NCBI RefSeq assembly: GCF_024206495.1
Contig: NZ_JAMBPQ010000001.1
Location: 248,001-312,000, forward strand
Length of the DNA: 64,000 nt
Source of the DNA: Paraburkholderia sp. CNPSo 3272
GTDB taxonomy: Bacteria; Pseudomonadota; Gammaproteobacteria; Burkholderiales; Burkholderiaceae
Reading direction: 5' to 3'
The notes under the pieces were generated by a model. That model saw only the letters and a program-made list of their open reading frames with translations. It was not told where the DNA came from and searched no databases. Each line of letters opens with the position of its first letter. The stretch's first letter is position 1. Below, one piece after another: positions 25,291 to 35,708 of this stretch. The translations under genes were made by a program, and so were the position numbers.

Positions 25291-26850
25291 TCAACGTTGT
25301 ATCCGCCCGTACTCATCGTCGAAGCGCACGATGTCGTCTTCGCCCAGATAACCGCCCGACTGCACCTCGATGATCTCGAGCGGCGTCTTGCCCGGATTCT
25401 CCAGCCGGTGCTTCACGCCCAGCGGTATGTAGGTCGATTCGTTTTCCGACAGCAGGAAGACCTCCTCGCCGCGCGTGACGCGCGCCGTGCCACGCACCAC
25501 GGTCCAGTGCTCCGCGCGGTGATGATGCATCTGCAGCGACAGCCGCCCGCCCGGCTTCACGACGATGCGCTTGACCTGGAAGCGTTCTCCCTGATCGAGC
25601 GAGTCGTAGCAGCCCCACGGCCGCTCCACGCGCCGGTGATGCTGCGCCACCGCGCTGCGCTCCTGCCTGAGCTTGCCCACGATCGCCTTGACGTCCTGCA
25701 CGCGATCCCTCGCCGCGACGAGGACGGCGTCAGCCGTTTCGACCACCACTACGCCATGCACGCCCACGCAAGCCACGAGCCGACCGTCCGAGTGCGCGAA
25801 GGTGTCGGTCACGTCTTCGAACATCACGCGCCCGCGGGCCACGTTGCCGCTTTCGTCCTTGTTCGACACCTGCCACACCGCATCCCACGCGCCCACGTCG
25901 GACCAGCCGGCCACGAGCGGCACGACCACGCCCGTGAGCCGCGCGTTGGCGCCCAGCGACTCCATCACCGCGTAATCGATGGAATCGGACGGGCACGCGG
26001 CGAGCGCCGCGGCATCGAGATGCACCGTGCCGTCGGCGTCGATGGCGGCCGCCTCGAAAGCCGCCGCGCATTGCGCCGCAATCGCCGGCCGGCAGTGCGC
26101 GATCGCGGCGAGCCACACGGATGCACGCACCACGAAAATGCCGCTATTCCAGAGGTAATCGCCAGAGGCCACGTAACTTGCCGCGCGTTCGGCGCCGGGC
26201 TTTTCCACGAAACGTTCGATCACGCGTGCGCCGCTCGCCCCGAGCGCCGTCCCCGCGCCGATGTACCCGTAGCCGGTCTCCGCGCGCTGCGGCGGCACGC
26301 CCAGCGTGACGATCGCGCCGCGCGCCGCGTACCCCACCGCTTCTTCGAGCGCGGCGGCAAACGCCGCGCGATCCGCGATCAGGTGGTCCGCCGGCATGGC
26401 GATGAGCACAGGGTCGCTGTCGCATACGGCAAGCGCGCCATCGCGGGCGAGCGCCGCTTCGTGCCCGGCGCGTGCGGCCAGCGCCGCGACAGTGAGCGCC
26501 GGCGCCGTGTTGCGCGCCACCGGTTCGAGCACTACGCGAGCGGGCGTGCCGCTGCGATGGAGCCGGTCGACGGTCATGAGCCGCAGTTCCTCGCTGCTCA
26601 CGACGACAGGCGCGGCCTTGCGGATCGCCGCGCCCGCCTGGGCATACAGCCCGTCGAGCCGCCGCACAGTGGCTTCGAGCAGCGACTCGCCGTCGAGCAG
26701 ATCGATCAGCTGTTTCGGGCAATGCTCGCGCGAGAGCGGCCAGAGCCGCGTGCCCGAGCCCCCGGCCAGCACCACGGGTTGAACGACGAGCGCGACTTCG
26801 GGTTCATTGGCTGCCGCGAGCAAGCCGGCAGGCGTCACGAGCTGATTCAT
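25291..26850 (-). CDS. manC: Mannose-1-phosphate guanylyltransferase / mannose-6-phosphate isomerase
   Basis: 519 aa, bifunctional type II PMI. The pyrophosphorylase signature VVLAGGSGTRLWPLSREHCPKQ lies near residues 26-47, FVEKP in ERFVEKPGAERA, and the C-terminal cupin isomerase has QMHHHRAEHWTVVRGTARV. It supplies GDP-mannose for exopolysaccharide or LPS. ATG 26850 is used; a 782-bp untranslated upstream region with repeated motifs suggests complex control. No other polysaccharide gene is adjacent. Confidence 0.93.
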   Translation of the reverse strand: MNQLVTPAGLLAAANEPEVALVVQPVVLAGGSGTRLWPLSREHCPKQLIDLLDGESLLEATVRRLDGLYAQAGAAIRKAAPVVVSSEELRLMTVDRLHRSGTPARVVLEPVARNTAPALTVAALAARAGHEAALARDGALAVCDSDPVLIAMPADHLIADRAAFAAALEEAVGYAARGAIVTLGVPPQRAETGYGYIGAGTALGASGARVIERFVEKPGAERAASYVASGDYLWNSGIFVVRASVWLAAIAHCRPAIAAQCAAAFEAAAIDADGTVHLDAAALAACPSDSIDYAVMESLGANARLTGVVVPLVAGWSDVGAWDAVWQVSNKDESGNVARGRVMFEDVTDTFAHSDGRLVACVGVHGVVVVETADAVLVAARDRVQDVKAIVGKLRQERSAVAQHHRRVERPWGCYDSLDQGERFQVKRIVVKPGGRLSLQMHHHRAEHWTVVRGTARVTRGEEVFLLSENESTYIPLGVKHRLENPGKTPLEIIEVQSGGYLGEDDIVRFDDEYGRIQR

Positions 26851-27632
26851 GCAGTGAGCTCCCTTTGGAATACGTCGGGTCACGTCGACGAACGCCGCGC
26901 CTGCCTGCCGACAGGCTCGCCCGAAGCGTCACGCGCTTCCCGAACCTTTCAAGCCTCGCAACGCCTCGAGGCTTTTTACGGACCCCATTGGAGCAAACCT
27001 CGGCATGCCAATCTGTACGCATACCCACACTGACCGCGTGCGCACCCGGCGGCCGCGCCCCCCGGCCGCCCACGCGGGATGTTTCAGCGCCGAACATCTT
27101 TTCGCCGGCTACCTCTGCGTTGCAACAAAACTGAATCAAAACCGCTGTTTTTGAGCGTCGCCGCCCGAATCGCCGAGGATGCATGTTTCAACGAGGAGCC
27201 ATTTCTGATTCCCCCGGTCGCCGCGACAAATAGCTCAATAAATCATCGACTTGCTACGTCCAAAAGGGCAATGCGCAGCGCGGCCAGCCGCGAAGTCGCC
27301 GTACAAAACTGAAACAAAAACGCGGCATTTCGCCGCGCTGCCGCATGGCCGACTCGTGCTCAGCCGCTCCAATGCGTGCTTTCGCACTGACTGGCACATA
27401 CCCTGCTAAAGAGAGATCGCCACACGAACGCGCATGCGCACGAGCGATACCGCGCACACAAACGCGAGAGTGCGACGAGGCAAGAACAAGCAGGAATGAG
27501 CACGAACAGCGGGACTAGCGGGCCGGCACGACGAACACAAAAGCCGCACGGGAAACGGCAGACAACAACGAGTTCGGCGAACGGAATCAAAAAACAGGAG
27601 GCGGCACGCGCCGCTTCGCACGAGGACCAGTC
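26851..27632. promoter_or_regulatory. Long regulatory region between manC and a Crp/Fnr gene
   Basis: 782 bp without a supported gene. Two 21-base direct repeats of the form ACAAAACTGAA-N-CAAAA-N-CGC start at about 27125 and 27303 with 19 of 21 bases identical. TGTTTCA, the inverse of the TGAAACA part, also occurs near 27080 and 27184. Both flanking genes are transcribed away from the region, so these may be operators for either. Confidence 0.5.
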
Positions 27633-28367
27633 ATGTTAACCCTCCAATCCGATCTTCACGGCAACCATTTGCTGGGCGCCCTCCCGTCGCATGAATGGCA
27701 GGCTCTCGCCCCGCACCTCGAACTCGTTCATCTGCGCACCGAACAGTTGATTTGCGATTCCGGCCAGCGCATTCATCACGTGTACTTTCCGACCACCGCG
27801 ATCGTCTCGCTGCTTTCGACGATGGAAGACGGCAGCTCGGTCGAAATCGCGGCTGTCGGCCGCGAAGGCATGACGGGCGTGCCTGTGCTCACGGGCGGCG
27901 AAACGATGCCCAACCGCGTGCAGGTGCAATGCGCGGGCTTCGCCTATCGCATGAGCGCGCAGGCCCTCAAGCAGCAATTCGCGCGCTCGGACTTCCTGCG
28001 CCGCCTCATGCTGCTCTATATGCACGCGCTGCTCACGCAGGTTGCCCAGACCGCTGCGTGCAATCGTCACCACTCGCTGAGCAAGCAGCTGTGCCGCTGG
28101 CTGCTGATCGAAGTGGACCGCGTGGCTTCCAACGATCTCAGCGTCACGCAGCAGCTGATCGCCGACATGCTCGGCGTGCGCCGCGAAGGCATTACCGAAG
28201 CCGCCGGCAAGCTGCACGACGAAGGCCTGATCCACCACAGCCGCGGCCATATCCGCGTGCTCGATCGCGAGGGCCTCGAAGCCCGCGCCTGCGAGTGCTA
28301 CGGCATCGTGCGCCGCGAATTCGACCGGCTGCTGCCGCGCCTGCACCAGGCGGAAACGGTCGAGTGA
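27633..28367 (+). CDS. Crp/Fnr family transcriptional regulator
   Basis: 244 aa. N-terminal cyclic-nucleotide-like beta-roll (about residues 20-120, with DGSSVEIAAVGREGMTGVPVL) and C-terminal HTH_Crp (TQQLIADMLGVRREGITEAAGKLHDEGLIHHSRGHI, in two segments). There is no N-terminal Cys cluster, so it does not carry an FNR iron-sulfur centre. Divergent from manC. Ligand and targets unknown; regulation of the exopolysaccharide precursor gene is a reasonable guess. Confidence 0.88.
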   Translation: MLTLQSDLHGNHLLGALPSHEWQALAPHLELVHLRTEQLICDSGQRIHHVYFPTTAIVSLLSTMEDGSSVEIAAVGREGMTGVPVLTGGETMPNRVQVQCAGFAYRMSAQALKQQFARSDFLRRLMLLYMHALLTQVAQTAACNRHHSLSKQLCRWLLIEVDRVASNDLSVTQQLIADMLGVRREGITEAAGKLHDEGLIHHSRGHIRVLDREGLEARACECYGIVRREFDRLLPRLHQAETVE

Positions 28368-28605
28368 GCGCCTGGTCTGCCGCGCGTGCGCTGCGCGCCG
28401 CCAGTTCATTCGCGTCTCCTCCCCTGACCAGGCGTGCCCGCGGCGGCACGCTTTTGCGCGCCCGCTCGCTTTTCCTGCACCGTCGCGCGGCCAGACACGC
28501 AAGGTCGAGCGCAAGCGAAACATAGAGGATTCCGAATCGATTGGATCGCTCCGCGCTAGCTGGAGAGAACAGGAGCACGCCCTCTTCTCTTCAGCCTTGC
28601 GGGTC

Positions 28606-29217
28606 TCAATGGGCCGAAGGCACGAGCGCCTGCGCAAGCGGCAAGGCGGGCAAGTGCTCGCGTTCGCGCACGAACGGGTCGGTCGGCTCCTGAAGCTTCG
28701 AGTCCGGGCTCGTGTCGGCATTGCGCAATTGCAGGGGCGTGCCGTCGTTCTTCGCGACCTTGCGATTGTCGCCGCAAGGATGATCGGTCTGCGCGGCAGC
28801 CTCGCGGAAGTCGTCTTCCTGACACATGATGTTGAACGCAATGTCCTTGCGGTCCATGCGCCATGCCACGGCCGCATTCAGGCGCTTGTTGCAGTCCATG
28901 TCCTTGATCGTGCCCGCGGCCGTCGCGCCCACGCCCACCACCGACACCGCGGCGGAAATGCTGCCCCAGCAGGTCTCAGTCACCGACGCCGTCAAGGCCG
29001 GCGCGTAGACCGTGGGCGTCGTGCGCACATCGTAGCCGCCGTGATACGTGACGTCCGACGTACCGCCGCTCGGCAATACGACGGTATTGGAGACGGTGCT
29101 CATCTGGCTCGACGTGGACGTGGTCCCCGACGTCATGGTCGGCGTGGTTTGCGCCCACGCGGCGCCTGCAAACAGCAACACCCCGGCAACGGCAATTTTT
29201 TGTTTCAGCTTGCTCAT
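28606..29217 (-). CDS. Secreted four-cysteine protein
   Basis: 203 aa. Signal peptide MSKLKQKIAVAGVLLFAGAAWA with cleavage near residue 22. A Thr/Ser-rich stretch follows, then a central region with YAPALTASVTETCWGSISAAVSVVG and DMDCNKRLNAA, MCQEDD and PCGDN: four Cys in a spacing seen in a widespread but uncharacterised group of small secreted proteobacterial proteins, as I recall them. The C-terminal 50 residues are charged and Pro-rich. It follows the uncharged protein gene by 72 bp, so the two look like an operon. Function unknown; it may be a partner or capping factor. Confidence 0.72.
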   Translation of the reverse strand: MSKLKQKIAVAGVLLFAGAAWAQTTPTMTSGTTSTSSQMSTVSNTVVLPSGGTSDVTYHGGYDVRTTPTVYAPALTASVTETCWGSISAAVSVVGVGATAAGTIKDMDCNKRLNAAVAWRMDRKDIAFNIMCQEDDFREAAAQTDHPCGDNRKVAKNDGTPLQLRNADTSPDSKLQEPTDPFVREREHLPALPLAQALVPSAH

Positions 29218-29289
29218 TCTTCTCTCCGTGAACGGAAAGGGGGCAGCGCCCCCTCTCCGACGCGCTAGTGAACGGCTGACCCGTTCGGA

Positions 29290-29883
29290 TTACCAGTGCA
29301 TGCCGCCCGTGAGCGAACCCGAACCGCCCGCTGCGACGATGCCGACGCCGCCGTCCGCATTGGCGGTGCCTGCGCCGTTCGCGGTTGCGTTCGACGTGAA
29401 GCCCGAGCCGCCGTAGCTGCCGCTCGAACCGTTGAACGACGTGTTGATCACCGACGAGTTGAAGTTCTGCGAACCCGACTGCGTGGCGCTCGTGAAGCCG
29501 AGCGTCGACGAATTCTGGTTCGTGCTCGTCGTGCCGGTCTGCCCGACGTAGCCGTTAGCCGTCTGGCCGTAGGTCTGCGAGTTGCCGTTTTGCGTCGTGT
29601 AGCTCGAACCGAACGTGAGGCTCGCGTTCGAGAACGACTGGTTGCCTTGCGACACCGTAGCGTCGATATGGCCCGGCACCGTCAGTGCCGACGTGAAGCT
29701 GCCATTGACCGAGGAGGTCGAGTTCGACGTGAGTGCCGTTGCGCCAAAGCCGACGCCCGCTGCGCCCACCGCCGACGTGGTGGAGGACGACGGCGCGCCC
29801 ATACCGCCGGCACCGCCTGCGAATGCGGCAGCCGAACCGAAAGAGAGCATGGCGGCGAGCGAAATGGCCTGAATCTTCTTCAT
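29290..29883 (-). CDS. Secreted, nearly uncharged Gly/Ser/Asn/Thr-rich protein
   Basis: 197 aa from ATG 29883. Signal peptide MKKIQAISLAAMLSFGSAAAFA. The mature part of about 175 residues contains no Lys, Arg, Glu or Cys, only two Asp and two His, and consists mainly of G, S, T, N, Q, A with regularly spaced aromatic and aliphatic residues (SASLTFGSSYTT-like segments). That composition is typical of functional amyloids, adhesin passengers and beta-solenoids. It ends GGMHW. No known family recognised. First gene of a two-gene unit under an 807-bp upstream region. Confidence 0.72.
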   Translation of the reverse strand: MKKIQAISLAAMLSFGSAAAFAGGAGGMGAPSSSTTSAVGAAGVGFGATALTSNSTSSVNGSFTSALTVPGHIDATVSQGNQSFSNASLTFGSSYTTQNGNSQTYGQTANGYVGQTGTTSTNQNSSTLGFTSATQSGSQNFNSSVINTSFNGSSGSYGGSGFTSNATANGAGTANADGGVGIVAAGGSGSLTGGMHW

Positions 29884-30690
29884 GATTGTGGTCTTCCTGA
29901 TAAAGCAGGGGAACGTTGGATGAATGCGCGCGCACTCCCCCTGATAGCGCGGGCGCATTTAACACGACTTCAATTGCAATGCCGATAAAATCACTGCATT
30001 TAAAACGCGCGAATATCCCCGCGGACCCGCCCGATATAGGAAGACCGTTTAATGGAGTTACCAGATTAGATTCGCGTGCAGAACGCCATTAAGCTTTACG
30101 CATTCGCGTAAATCAGGCGATCATGCAGAATTGAAAATCCCGGAGAACAAAGGAATGGCCCGCAAAACTCTTTGGGTTTGGCGGACCACATTGAATAGTA
30201 GTCCGATGCAGTTCTTCGCATACCCGCTGTTGTCATTTTTTTCCCCGTGTACCGCACGGCGTACGCCACGAACGCTCACGCACAGCCTGACAGAAACCCT
30301 CGAGCCGCTGCGCATTTTGCGCGCCGCTCTTCCCCTGTCCGGTCGTTTCGACGTCTCTTTTAGCGAACCGTTTGCATAACGTTGCCGGACGGTGAATTTA
30401 TAACTCAGACAGTCAGACCATTGCTACGTCATTCGCATTTTTGTGTGCGGTTCTCAACGTAGTGAATTGCGCACACCTTGAATTAGGGGATTTCCTTTCA
30501 ATAATAATCGAAAGGCGAATTGATGTTTTAGATGGATGCGCAGACAACCAGATCGGAAAATCGCATTCTTTTAATGATTAATCGCGATGTTCGGTTCGGC
30601 AGGCCACGCAGGCCTGCCAAAATAAAGAGCGGCAGCGCACAGGCAAAATCAGGGAGGAGCCTGTTGCACGCGCCGCTCGCGCGAGGCCGC
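29884..30690. promoter_or_regulatory. Long, AT-richer region upstream of the secreted-protein pair
   Basis: 807 bp with no convincing gene; short frames at 30121-30379 lack ribosome sites. It is clearly richer in A/T than the surroundings from about 29985 to 30590. It contains a GGCAGGCC/GGCCTGCC inverted repeat at 30598-30618 near the rpiA 3' end, which may be a weak terminator for rpiA. The rest probably carries control elements for the gene at 29883. Confidence 0.45.
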
Positions 30691-31386
30691 TCAGGCCTTG
30701 CCGTATTCGATGCGCTCGACGCCGGTTTCGCCGCCGAGCAGGCAGAAGTCCGCGCCGCGGGCGGCGAACAGACCCACCGTCACCACGCCCGGCCATGCGT
30801 TGACATGCGCCTCGAGCGTGCGCGGATCGTTGATGCGCAGGCCCTTCACGTCGAGGATCTCGTTGCCGTTGTCGGTAATAAAGGGCGAGCCGTCCTTTTG
30901 CACGCGCAGCACCGGCACGCCGCCGAGCGCCGTCACGCGGCGGCCAATAGCCGTGCGCGCCATCGGCACGACTTCGATGGGCAGCGGGAACTGGCCGAGC
31001 ACGTCGACGCGCTTGCTCGCATCGGCGATGCAGACGAACACGTCCGACACCGACGCGACGATCTTCTCGCGCGTGAGCGCGCCGCCGCCGCCCTTGATCA
31101 TGGCGCCGGCGCCGTCGATTTCATCGGCGCCGTCCACGTACACGGGCAGCGATTCGATCTCGTTGAGGTCGAAAATCTTGAAGCCGTGCGCTTCGAGGCG
31201 CGCGGTGGTCGCGACCGAGCTCGACACGGCGCCGCGGTAGCGGCCCTTGCTCGCCGCCAGCGCGTCGATGAAGCAGTTCGCGGTGGAGCCCGTGCCGACG
31301 CCAATTACGGCGCCTTCCGGCACGTTCGCATTGACATAGTCGGCGGCTGCCTGGCCGACCAGTTGCTTGAGTTCGTCTTGAGTCAT
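30691..31386 (-). CDS. rpiA: Ribose-5-phosphate isomerase A
   Basis: 231 aa. Family motifs: [31 protein letters not shown] with the catalytic Asp pair, [13 protein letters not shown] (Lys near residue 99) and [15 protein letters not shown]. Interconverts ribose-5-phosphate and ribulose-5-phosphate in the pentose phosphate pathway. ATG 31386. Cytoplasmic. 112 bp downstream of rlmB on the same strand. Confidence 0.96.
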   Translation of the reverse strand: MTQDELKQLVGQAAADYVNANVPEGAVIGVGTGSTANCFIDALAASKGRYRGAVSSSVATTARLEAHGFKIFDLNEIESLPVYVDGADEIDGAGAMIKGGGGALTREKIVASVSDVFVCIADASKRVDVLGQFPLPIEVVPMARTAIGRRVTALGGVPVLRVQKDGSPFITDNGNEILDVKGLRINDPRTLEAHVNAWPGVVTVGLFAARGADFCLLGGETGVERIEYGKA

Positions 31387-31498
31387 GGGAGTACAGCCCG
31401 AGGAGGAGAAAAACGCGGAATCCGCATAGTTTACCGGAGATGCGGGCACGGGCTGCCCGCATCTCGCAGGATCGCGAAACGGGGGATCCTGCGGACGA

Positions 31499-32242
31499 TC
31501 AGCGAGCAGCCGAGCGTTGGCGCACCGCTTCGAACAGGCAGACGCCCGAAGCGACGGATACATTCAGGCTCTCGACCGTGCCCGCCATCGGAATCTGCAT
31601 GACTTCGTCGCAGGTTTCGCGCGTGAGGCGGCGCATGCCCTCGCCTTCGGCGCCCAGCACGAGCGCGACCGGACCGTCGAGCTTCGTCTCGTACAGGCTC
31701 GCGCTCGCGTCGCCGGCGGTGCCGACCACCCACACGCCCGCCTCCTTGAGCTCGCGCAGCGCACGCGCGAGATTCGTTACGGTGATGTAGGGCACGGTGT
31801 CCGCCGCGCCGCTCGCCACCTTTGCGGCCGTCGCGTTCAGACCCACGGCGCGGTCGCGCGGGGCGATCACCGCGTGTGCGCCGGCCGCGTCGGCCACGCG
31901 CAGGCACGCGCCGAGATTGTGCGGATCGGTCACGCCGTCGAGCACAAGCAGGAGCGGCGAGCCCTGGATGCCGTCGAGCAGCTCCGCGAGATTCTGCGCG
32001 AGCGCCAGATCGTGCACGCGGGCCACCACGCCCTGGTGGCGCTCCGTGTGCGCGAGACCCCAGAGGCGCGTTTCGTCGGCTGCGATCACGCGCGCACCGG
32101 CTTCCTTCGCGGTGTGCAGGAAGTCCTGCATGCGGCGGTCGCGGCGCGTCGGATCGTAGTAGACATCCTCGACCGTGGACGCGTCGTGCCGCAAGCGTGC
32201 GATCACCGCATGAAACCCGTAAAGAACCTTGAGACGTGACAT
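31499..32242 (-). CDS. rlmB: 23S rRNA (guanosine(2251)-2'-O)-methyltransferase
   Basis: 247 aa, SPOUT family. N-terminal L30e-like substrate-binding domain ([11 protein letters not shown]), then SpoU motif 1 [25 protein letters not shown], motif 2 [14 protein letters not shown] and motif 3 [18 protein letters not shown]. It methylates G2251 of 23S rRNA. Lies downstream of rnr in the same direction, the usual rnr-rlmB arrangement. Confidence 0.95.
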   Translation of the reverse strand: MSRLKVLYGFHAVIARLRHDASTVEDVYYDPTRRDRRMQDFLHTAKEAGARVIAADETRLWGLAHTERHQGVVARVHDLALAQNLAELLDGIQGSPLLLVLDGVTDPHNLGACLRVADAAGAHAVIAPRDRAVGLNATAAKVASGAADTVPYITVTNLARALRELKEAGVWVVGTAGDASASLYETKLDGPVALVLGAEGEGMRRLTRETCDEVMQIPMAGTVESLNVSVASGVCLFEAVRQRSAAR

Positions 32243-32459
32243 GACTGAGACAACCCCTGATGAACGTTTTGCGGCGCAGACACAGCGCCGCCAACAACGA
32301 TGGTCGCCGGCCGCGTCGTGCGGTCCGGCGTATGCAAGCCGCGCCCATGTGGCAAAACCCGACGCGGCACGCAAGTGAAAAAACCGGGCACGCGCACAGT
32401 GGCGCGGCCCGGATAGGAAACGGCTGCGGAGCGCGTTTGGCGCTCCGCATGCATGGCGC

Positions 32460-34922
32460 TCAGCGTTTCTTGCGCGGCGCCTGCTTTTTGGGCGTCGGCT
32501 TCACGGCCGAGCGCTTCTTCGCGGTCTTGGCGGCGCCGCGCGCCGCGCGCGCCTCCTTCACCGCGACGCTCGGCACCGGCGCGGCCTTCTTCTGGCGCGC
32601 CATGTCGCCGCCCGGCAGCGCGCGCACACGCGGTCCACCTTCCATGCCGCCCTTGTCGAGCGGCATCGGCCGGTTGCCGCCCGGCTTCACGGGCGTATCG
32701 CGCACGAGGCGAAAGTCGATCTTGCGCGCGTCGAGATCCACGCGACTCACCTGCACGCGCACGCGGTCCGAGAGGCGATAGCGAATCCCAGTGCGCTCGC
32801 CACGCAGTTCGTTCTTGATCTCGTCGTACTGGAAGTAATCCGAGCCCAGCTCCGTCACGTGCACGAGACCTTCGATGAAGAGCGCGTCGAGTTGTACGAA
32901 AATGCCGAACGACGTCACGCCGCTCACCATCCCGCCGTACTCTTCGCCGAGCTTGTCGCGCATGAAGTAGCACTTGAGCCAGGCTTCGACGTCGCGCGAG
33001 GCTTCGTCGGCGCGACGCTCGTTCGCCGAGCAGTGCAGGCCCAGTTCTTCCCAGATCGCCGTGTTGGCGCCCCGGGCGCGCTTGCCGCGCTTCTCCTCGT
33101 CCTCGGCCTGCAGCGCGCGGGCGCGCGGCGAGAGCGCGGTATTGAGCTCGACGCCCTCGGGCGCCTGCGGCTGGTACTTCTTGCCTTGCAGGATCGCGTA
33201 GATCGCGCGGTGCGTGAGCAGGTCGGGATAGCGGCGAATCGGGCTCGTGAAGTGCGCGTAAGCCTCGTAGGCAAGACCGAAGTGACCGATATTGTCCGGG
33301 CTGTACACGGCCTGCTGCATCGAGCGCAGCAGCATGGTCTGCAGCATCTGCGCGTCGGGCCGGTCACGGATGTGCGCCATCAGCGCGGCGTAGTCGCTCG
33401 CGTGCGGCGTGTCGCCGCCGCCGAGCGACAGGCCCATGCCGCGCAGGAAGGTGCGCAGGTTTTCGAGCTTTTCGGCAGTCGGTCCCGCGTGTACGCGGTA
33501 GAGGCCCGGGTGCTTGTGGCGCTTCATGAAGTCCGCCGCACACACGTTGGCCGCGAGCATGCACTCTTCGATCAGCTTGTGCGCATCGTTGCGCTGGCGC
33601 GGCACGATCTGCTCGATCTTGCCTTGCGCATTGCAGACGATATACGTCTCTGTCGTGTCGAAATCGATGGCGCCGCGCTTCTGGCGCGCGGCGAACAGCG
33701 ACTTGTACACGCCATAGAGATTCTGCAGTTGCGGCAGCAGCGCCGCACGGCGCGTCGCCTCGGGGCCCTTGGTGTTAGTCAGGACCGCGGCGACTTCGGT
33801 ATAGGTGAGCCGCGCCGCCGAGTGCATGACGCCCGGATAGAACTGGTAACCCTTGATCTCGCCGCGCGCGGTGATCACCATGTCGCAAACCAGCACACAG
33901 CGGTCGACGTGCGGATTGAGCGAACAGAGCCCGTTCGAGAGCTTCTCGGGCAACATCGGAATCACGCGGCGGGGAAAGTACACCGAGGTGCTGCGCTCGA
34001 TCGCATCCACATCGAGTCCGCTGCCCGGCAGCACGTAGTGCGAAACGTCGGCGATGGCGACGATCAGGCGAAAGCCCTCGCCGCGGCCGACCTGCATCGG
34101 CTCGCAATACACGGCGTCGTCGAAGTCGCGCGCATCTTCGCCGTCGATGGTGACGAGCGGCACGTCGCGCAAGTCCACGCGATAACGAATGTCGGTGGGA
34201 CGCACGGCGTCGGGCAGCTTCGCGGCTTCGTCGAGCGCGCTCTTGCTGAACTCGTGCGGCACGCCGTACTTGCGCACGGCGATCTCGATCTCCATGCCCG
34301 GATCGTCGATGTCGCCGAGCACTTCCATCACGCGGCCGAGCGGCTGCGAGTGGCGGCTGGGGAAATCGGTGAGCTCGACGACCACGACCTGGCCGACCTT
34401 GGCCTTCTTGGGATTCTGCGTGACGAGGATATCGTGGCCGATGCGCTTGTCTTCCGGCGCGACGATCAGCGCGCCGTTCTCGTTGAGGAGGCGCCCGATG
34501 ACACTGCGGTTCGCCCGGTCGGTGACTTCGACGATATGTCCTTCCGGCCGCCCACGCCGGTCATAGCCGACGATGCGCGCGAGCACGCGGTCGTTGTGCA
34601 TGACCTTCTGCATTTCGCCTTGCGGCAGGAATAGATCGTCCTGCCCGTCGTCGCGCACCAGGAAGCCATAGCCGTCGCGATGCCCCTGCACGCGGCCGGC
34701 GACGAAATTCGAAGGATGGGCGAGCTGGTAGTGGCCGCGCGAGTCGAGCCGGATCTGCCCGTCGCGCTCCATGGCGGCGAGCCGCCTGAAGAACCCTTCA
34801 CGCTCCTGGCGCTTGATAGAGAGCGCCTCGGCGATATCGTTCGCGGTGCACGGCGAGTCGCTGGTCCGCAGCACGCCGAGAATCTCTTCGCGGCTGGGAA
34901 TCGGATACGGATATTTGCTCAA
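32460..34922 (-). CDS. rnr: Ribonuclease R
   Basis: 820 aa from TTG 34922 ([18 protein letters not shown]), the only start that fits the family N-terminus. Domains in order: N-terminal helix-turn-helix (about 10-75), two cold-shock domains, the RNB catalytic domain with [16 protein letters not shown] near residues 295-310 and the LHCS-like end, an S1 domain ([26 protein letters not shown]) and a Lys/Ala-rich basic tail. It degrades structured RNA 3' to 5' and helps in trans-translation and stress. Followed by rlmB. Confidence 0.95.
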   Translation of the reverse strand: MSKYPYPIPSREEILGVLRTSDSPCTANDIAEALSIKRQEREGFFRRLAAMERDGQIRLDSRGHYQLAHPSNFVAGRVQGHRDGYGFLVRDDGQDDLFLPQGEMQKVMHNDRVLARIVGYDRRGRPEGHIVEVTDRANRSVIGRLLNENGALIVAPEDKRIGHDILVTQNPKKAKVGQVVVVELTDFPSRHSQPLGRVMEVLGDIDDPGMEIEIAVRKYGVPHEFSKSALDEAAKLPDAVRPTDIRYRVDLRDVPLVTIDGEDARDFDDAVYCEPMQVGRGEGFRLIVAIADVSHYVLPGSGLDVDAIERSTSVYFPRRVIPMLPEKLSNGLCSLNPHVDRCVLVCDMVITARGEIKGYQFYPGVMHSAARLTYTEVAAVLTNTKGPEATRRAALLPQLQNLYGVYKSLFAARQKRGAIDFDTTETYIVCNAQGKIEQIVPRQRNDAHKLIEECMLAANVCAADFMKRHKHPGLYRVHAGPTAEKLENLRTFLRGMGLSLGGGDTPHASDYAALMAHIRDRPDAQMLQTMLLRSMQQAVYSPDNIGHFGLAYEAYAHFTSPIRRYPDLLTHRAIYAILQGKKYQPQAPEGVELNTALSPRARALQAEDEEKRGKRARGANTAIWEELGLHCSANERRADEASRDVEAWLKCYFMRDKLGEEYGGMVSGVTSFGIFVQLDALFIEGLVHVTELGSDYFQYDEIKNELRGERTGIRYRLSDRVRVQVSRVDLDARKIDFRLVRDTPVKPGGNRPMPLDKGGMEGGPRVRALPGGDMARQKKAAPVPSVAVKEARAARGAAKTAKKRSAVKPTPKKQAPRKKR

Positions 34923-35242
34923 GGGCTTATCGATGGTTGTTCTCGTTGCGTGGACGTCGGATTTTGCGCGGCCTGAATGTGCGATACATGCGGGCGGCGC
35001 CCGGTCTTCGAGTGCTGCAATCTGCCGGCCCGTAACGTGGATCCTGACCGCTCGCACCGCGTGCGCCACGCTGCACGCAGCACCTGAATCACGGACTTTG
35101 CCGGCGGAACTTCTGCGAGGCATTCTAACACCCGCATCGCACCCTACGAGCCGTGGGAGCGGCCTCGCGGCGCGACGAGAGGGCCACTCCACGCGCCGTG
35201 CGACGCTTCGGCAACCGCGTTTTCTCTCCCTCCACAAAACGC
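34923..35242. other. Upstream region of rnr
   Basis: 320 bp. Should hold the rnr promoter, but I see no strong -35/-10 pair. No gene supported. The tRNA-Leu promoter begins at its right edge. Confidence 0.4.
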
Positions 35243-35270
35243 TTGACAGCCCTTGTGGCGCCGCTATAAT
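35243..35270 (+). promoter_or_regulatory. Promoter of first tRNA-Leu
   Basis: Consensus TTGACA (35243-35248) and TATAAT (35265-35270), 16-bp spacer, 44 bp before the tRNA. Confidence 0.85.
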
Positions 35271-35314
35271 TTCGGTCTTTGCGGCGGCTCACGTTGAGCA
35301 GCAATCGACACCTT

Positions 35315-35401
35315 GCCCAGGTGGCGGAATTGGTAGACGCACCAGGTTCAGGTCCTGGCGGTGGCAACACTGTGGAGGTTCGAGTCCTCTCTTGGGCACC
35401 A
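35315..35401 (+). tRNA. tRNA-Leu (CAG), copy 1
   Basis: 87 bases from GCCCAGG to encoded CCA. Anticodon CAG lies in the loop of CAGGTTCAGGTCCTG. The long variable arm (GGTGGCAACACTGTGG region) is that of class II tRNA-Leu. T arm GGTTCGAGTCC is intact. Identical to copy 2 at 35578. Confidence 0.97.
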
Positions 35402-35408
35402 GATTCAG

Positions 35409-35435
35409 AAGGCCGGCTTCATGCCGGCCTTTTTC
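35409..35435 (+). terminator. Terminator after tRNA-Leu copy 1
   Basis: AAGGCCGGC pairs with GCCGGCCTT over a 5-base loop, followed by a T-run. Confidence 0.9.
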
Positions 35436-35527
35436 ATTTCCGGCGGCAGCAGCGGGTACAACTGCCCTCCAATCGCGTAGAACGCAGGAGCCGCGTTCCC
35501 GGGATGAAGATTTTTTGAAAAGTTCTA

Positions 35528-35556
35528 TTGACAGGGATGCGAAATCGCGTCATAAT
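35528..35556 (+). promoter_or_regulatory. Promoter of second tRNA-Leu
   Basis: TTGACA (35528-35533) and CATAAT (35551-35556), 17-bp spacer, 21 bp before the tRNA. Confidence 0.8.
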
Positions 35557-35577
35557 TTTCGTCTAGCTTGAAGACGT

Positions 35578-35664
35578 GCCCAGGTGGCGGAATTGGTAGA
35601 CGCACCAGGTTCAGGTCCTGGCGGTGGCAACACTGTGGAGGTTCGAGTCCTCTCTTGGGCACCA
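35578..35664 (+). tRNA. tRNA-Leu (CAG), copy 2
   Basis: 87 bases, identical in every base to copy 1 including the CCA, but with different flanks, promoter and terminator. A tandem duplication of the tRNA unit kept identical by selection or gene conversion. Confidence 0.97.
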
Positions 35665-35708
35665 CGTCTCATCAAGCAGAACTTAGCAGCACACAGGATT
35701 CATCGAAA

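Noticed and set aside
25135..27033. 632-codon plus-strand open frame opposite manC
   Set aside because: Antisense shadow of a well-conserved bifunctional enzyme.
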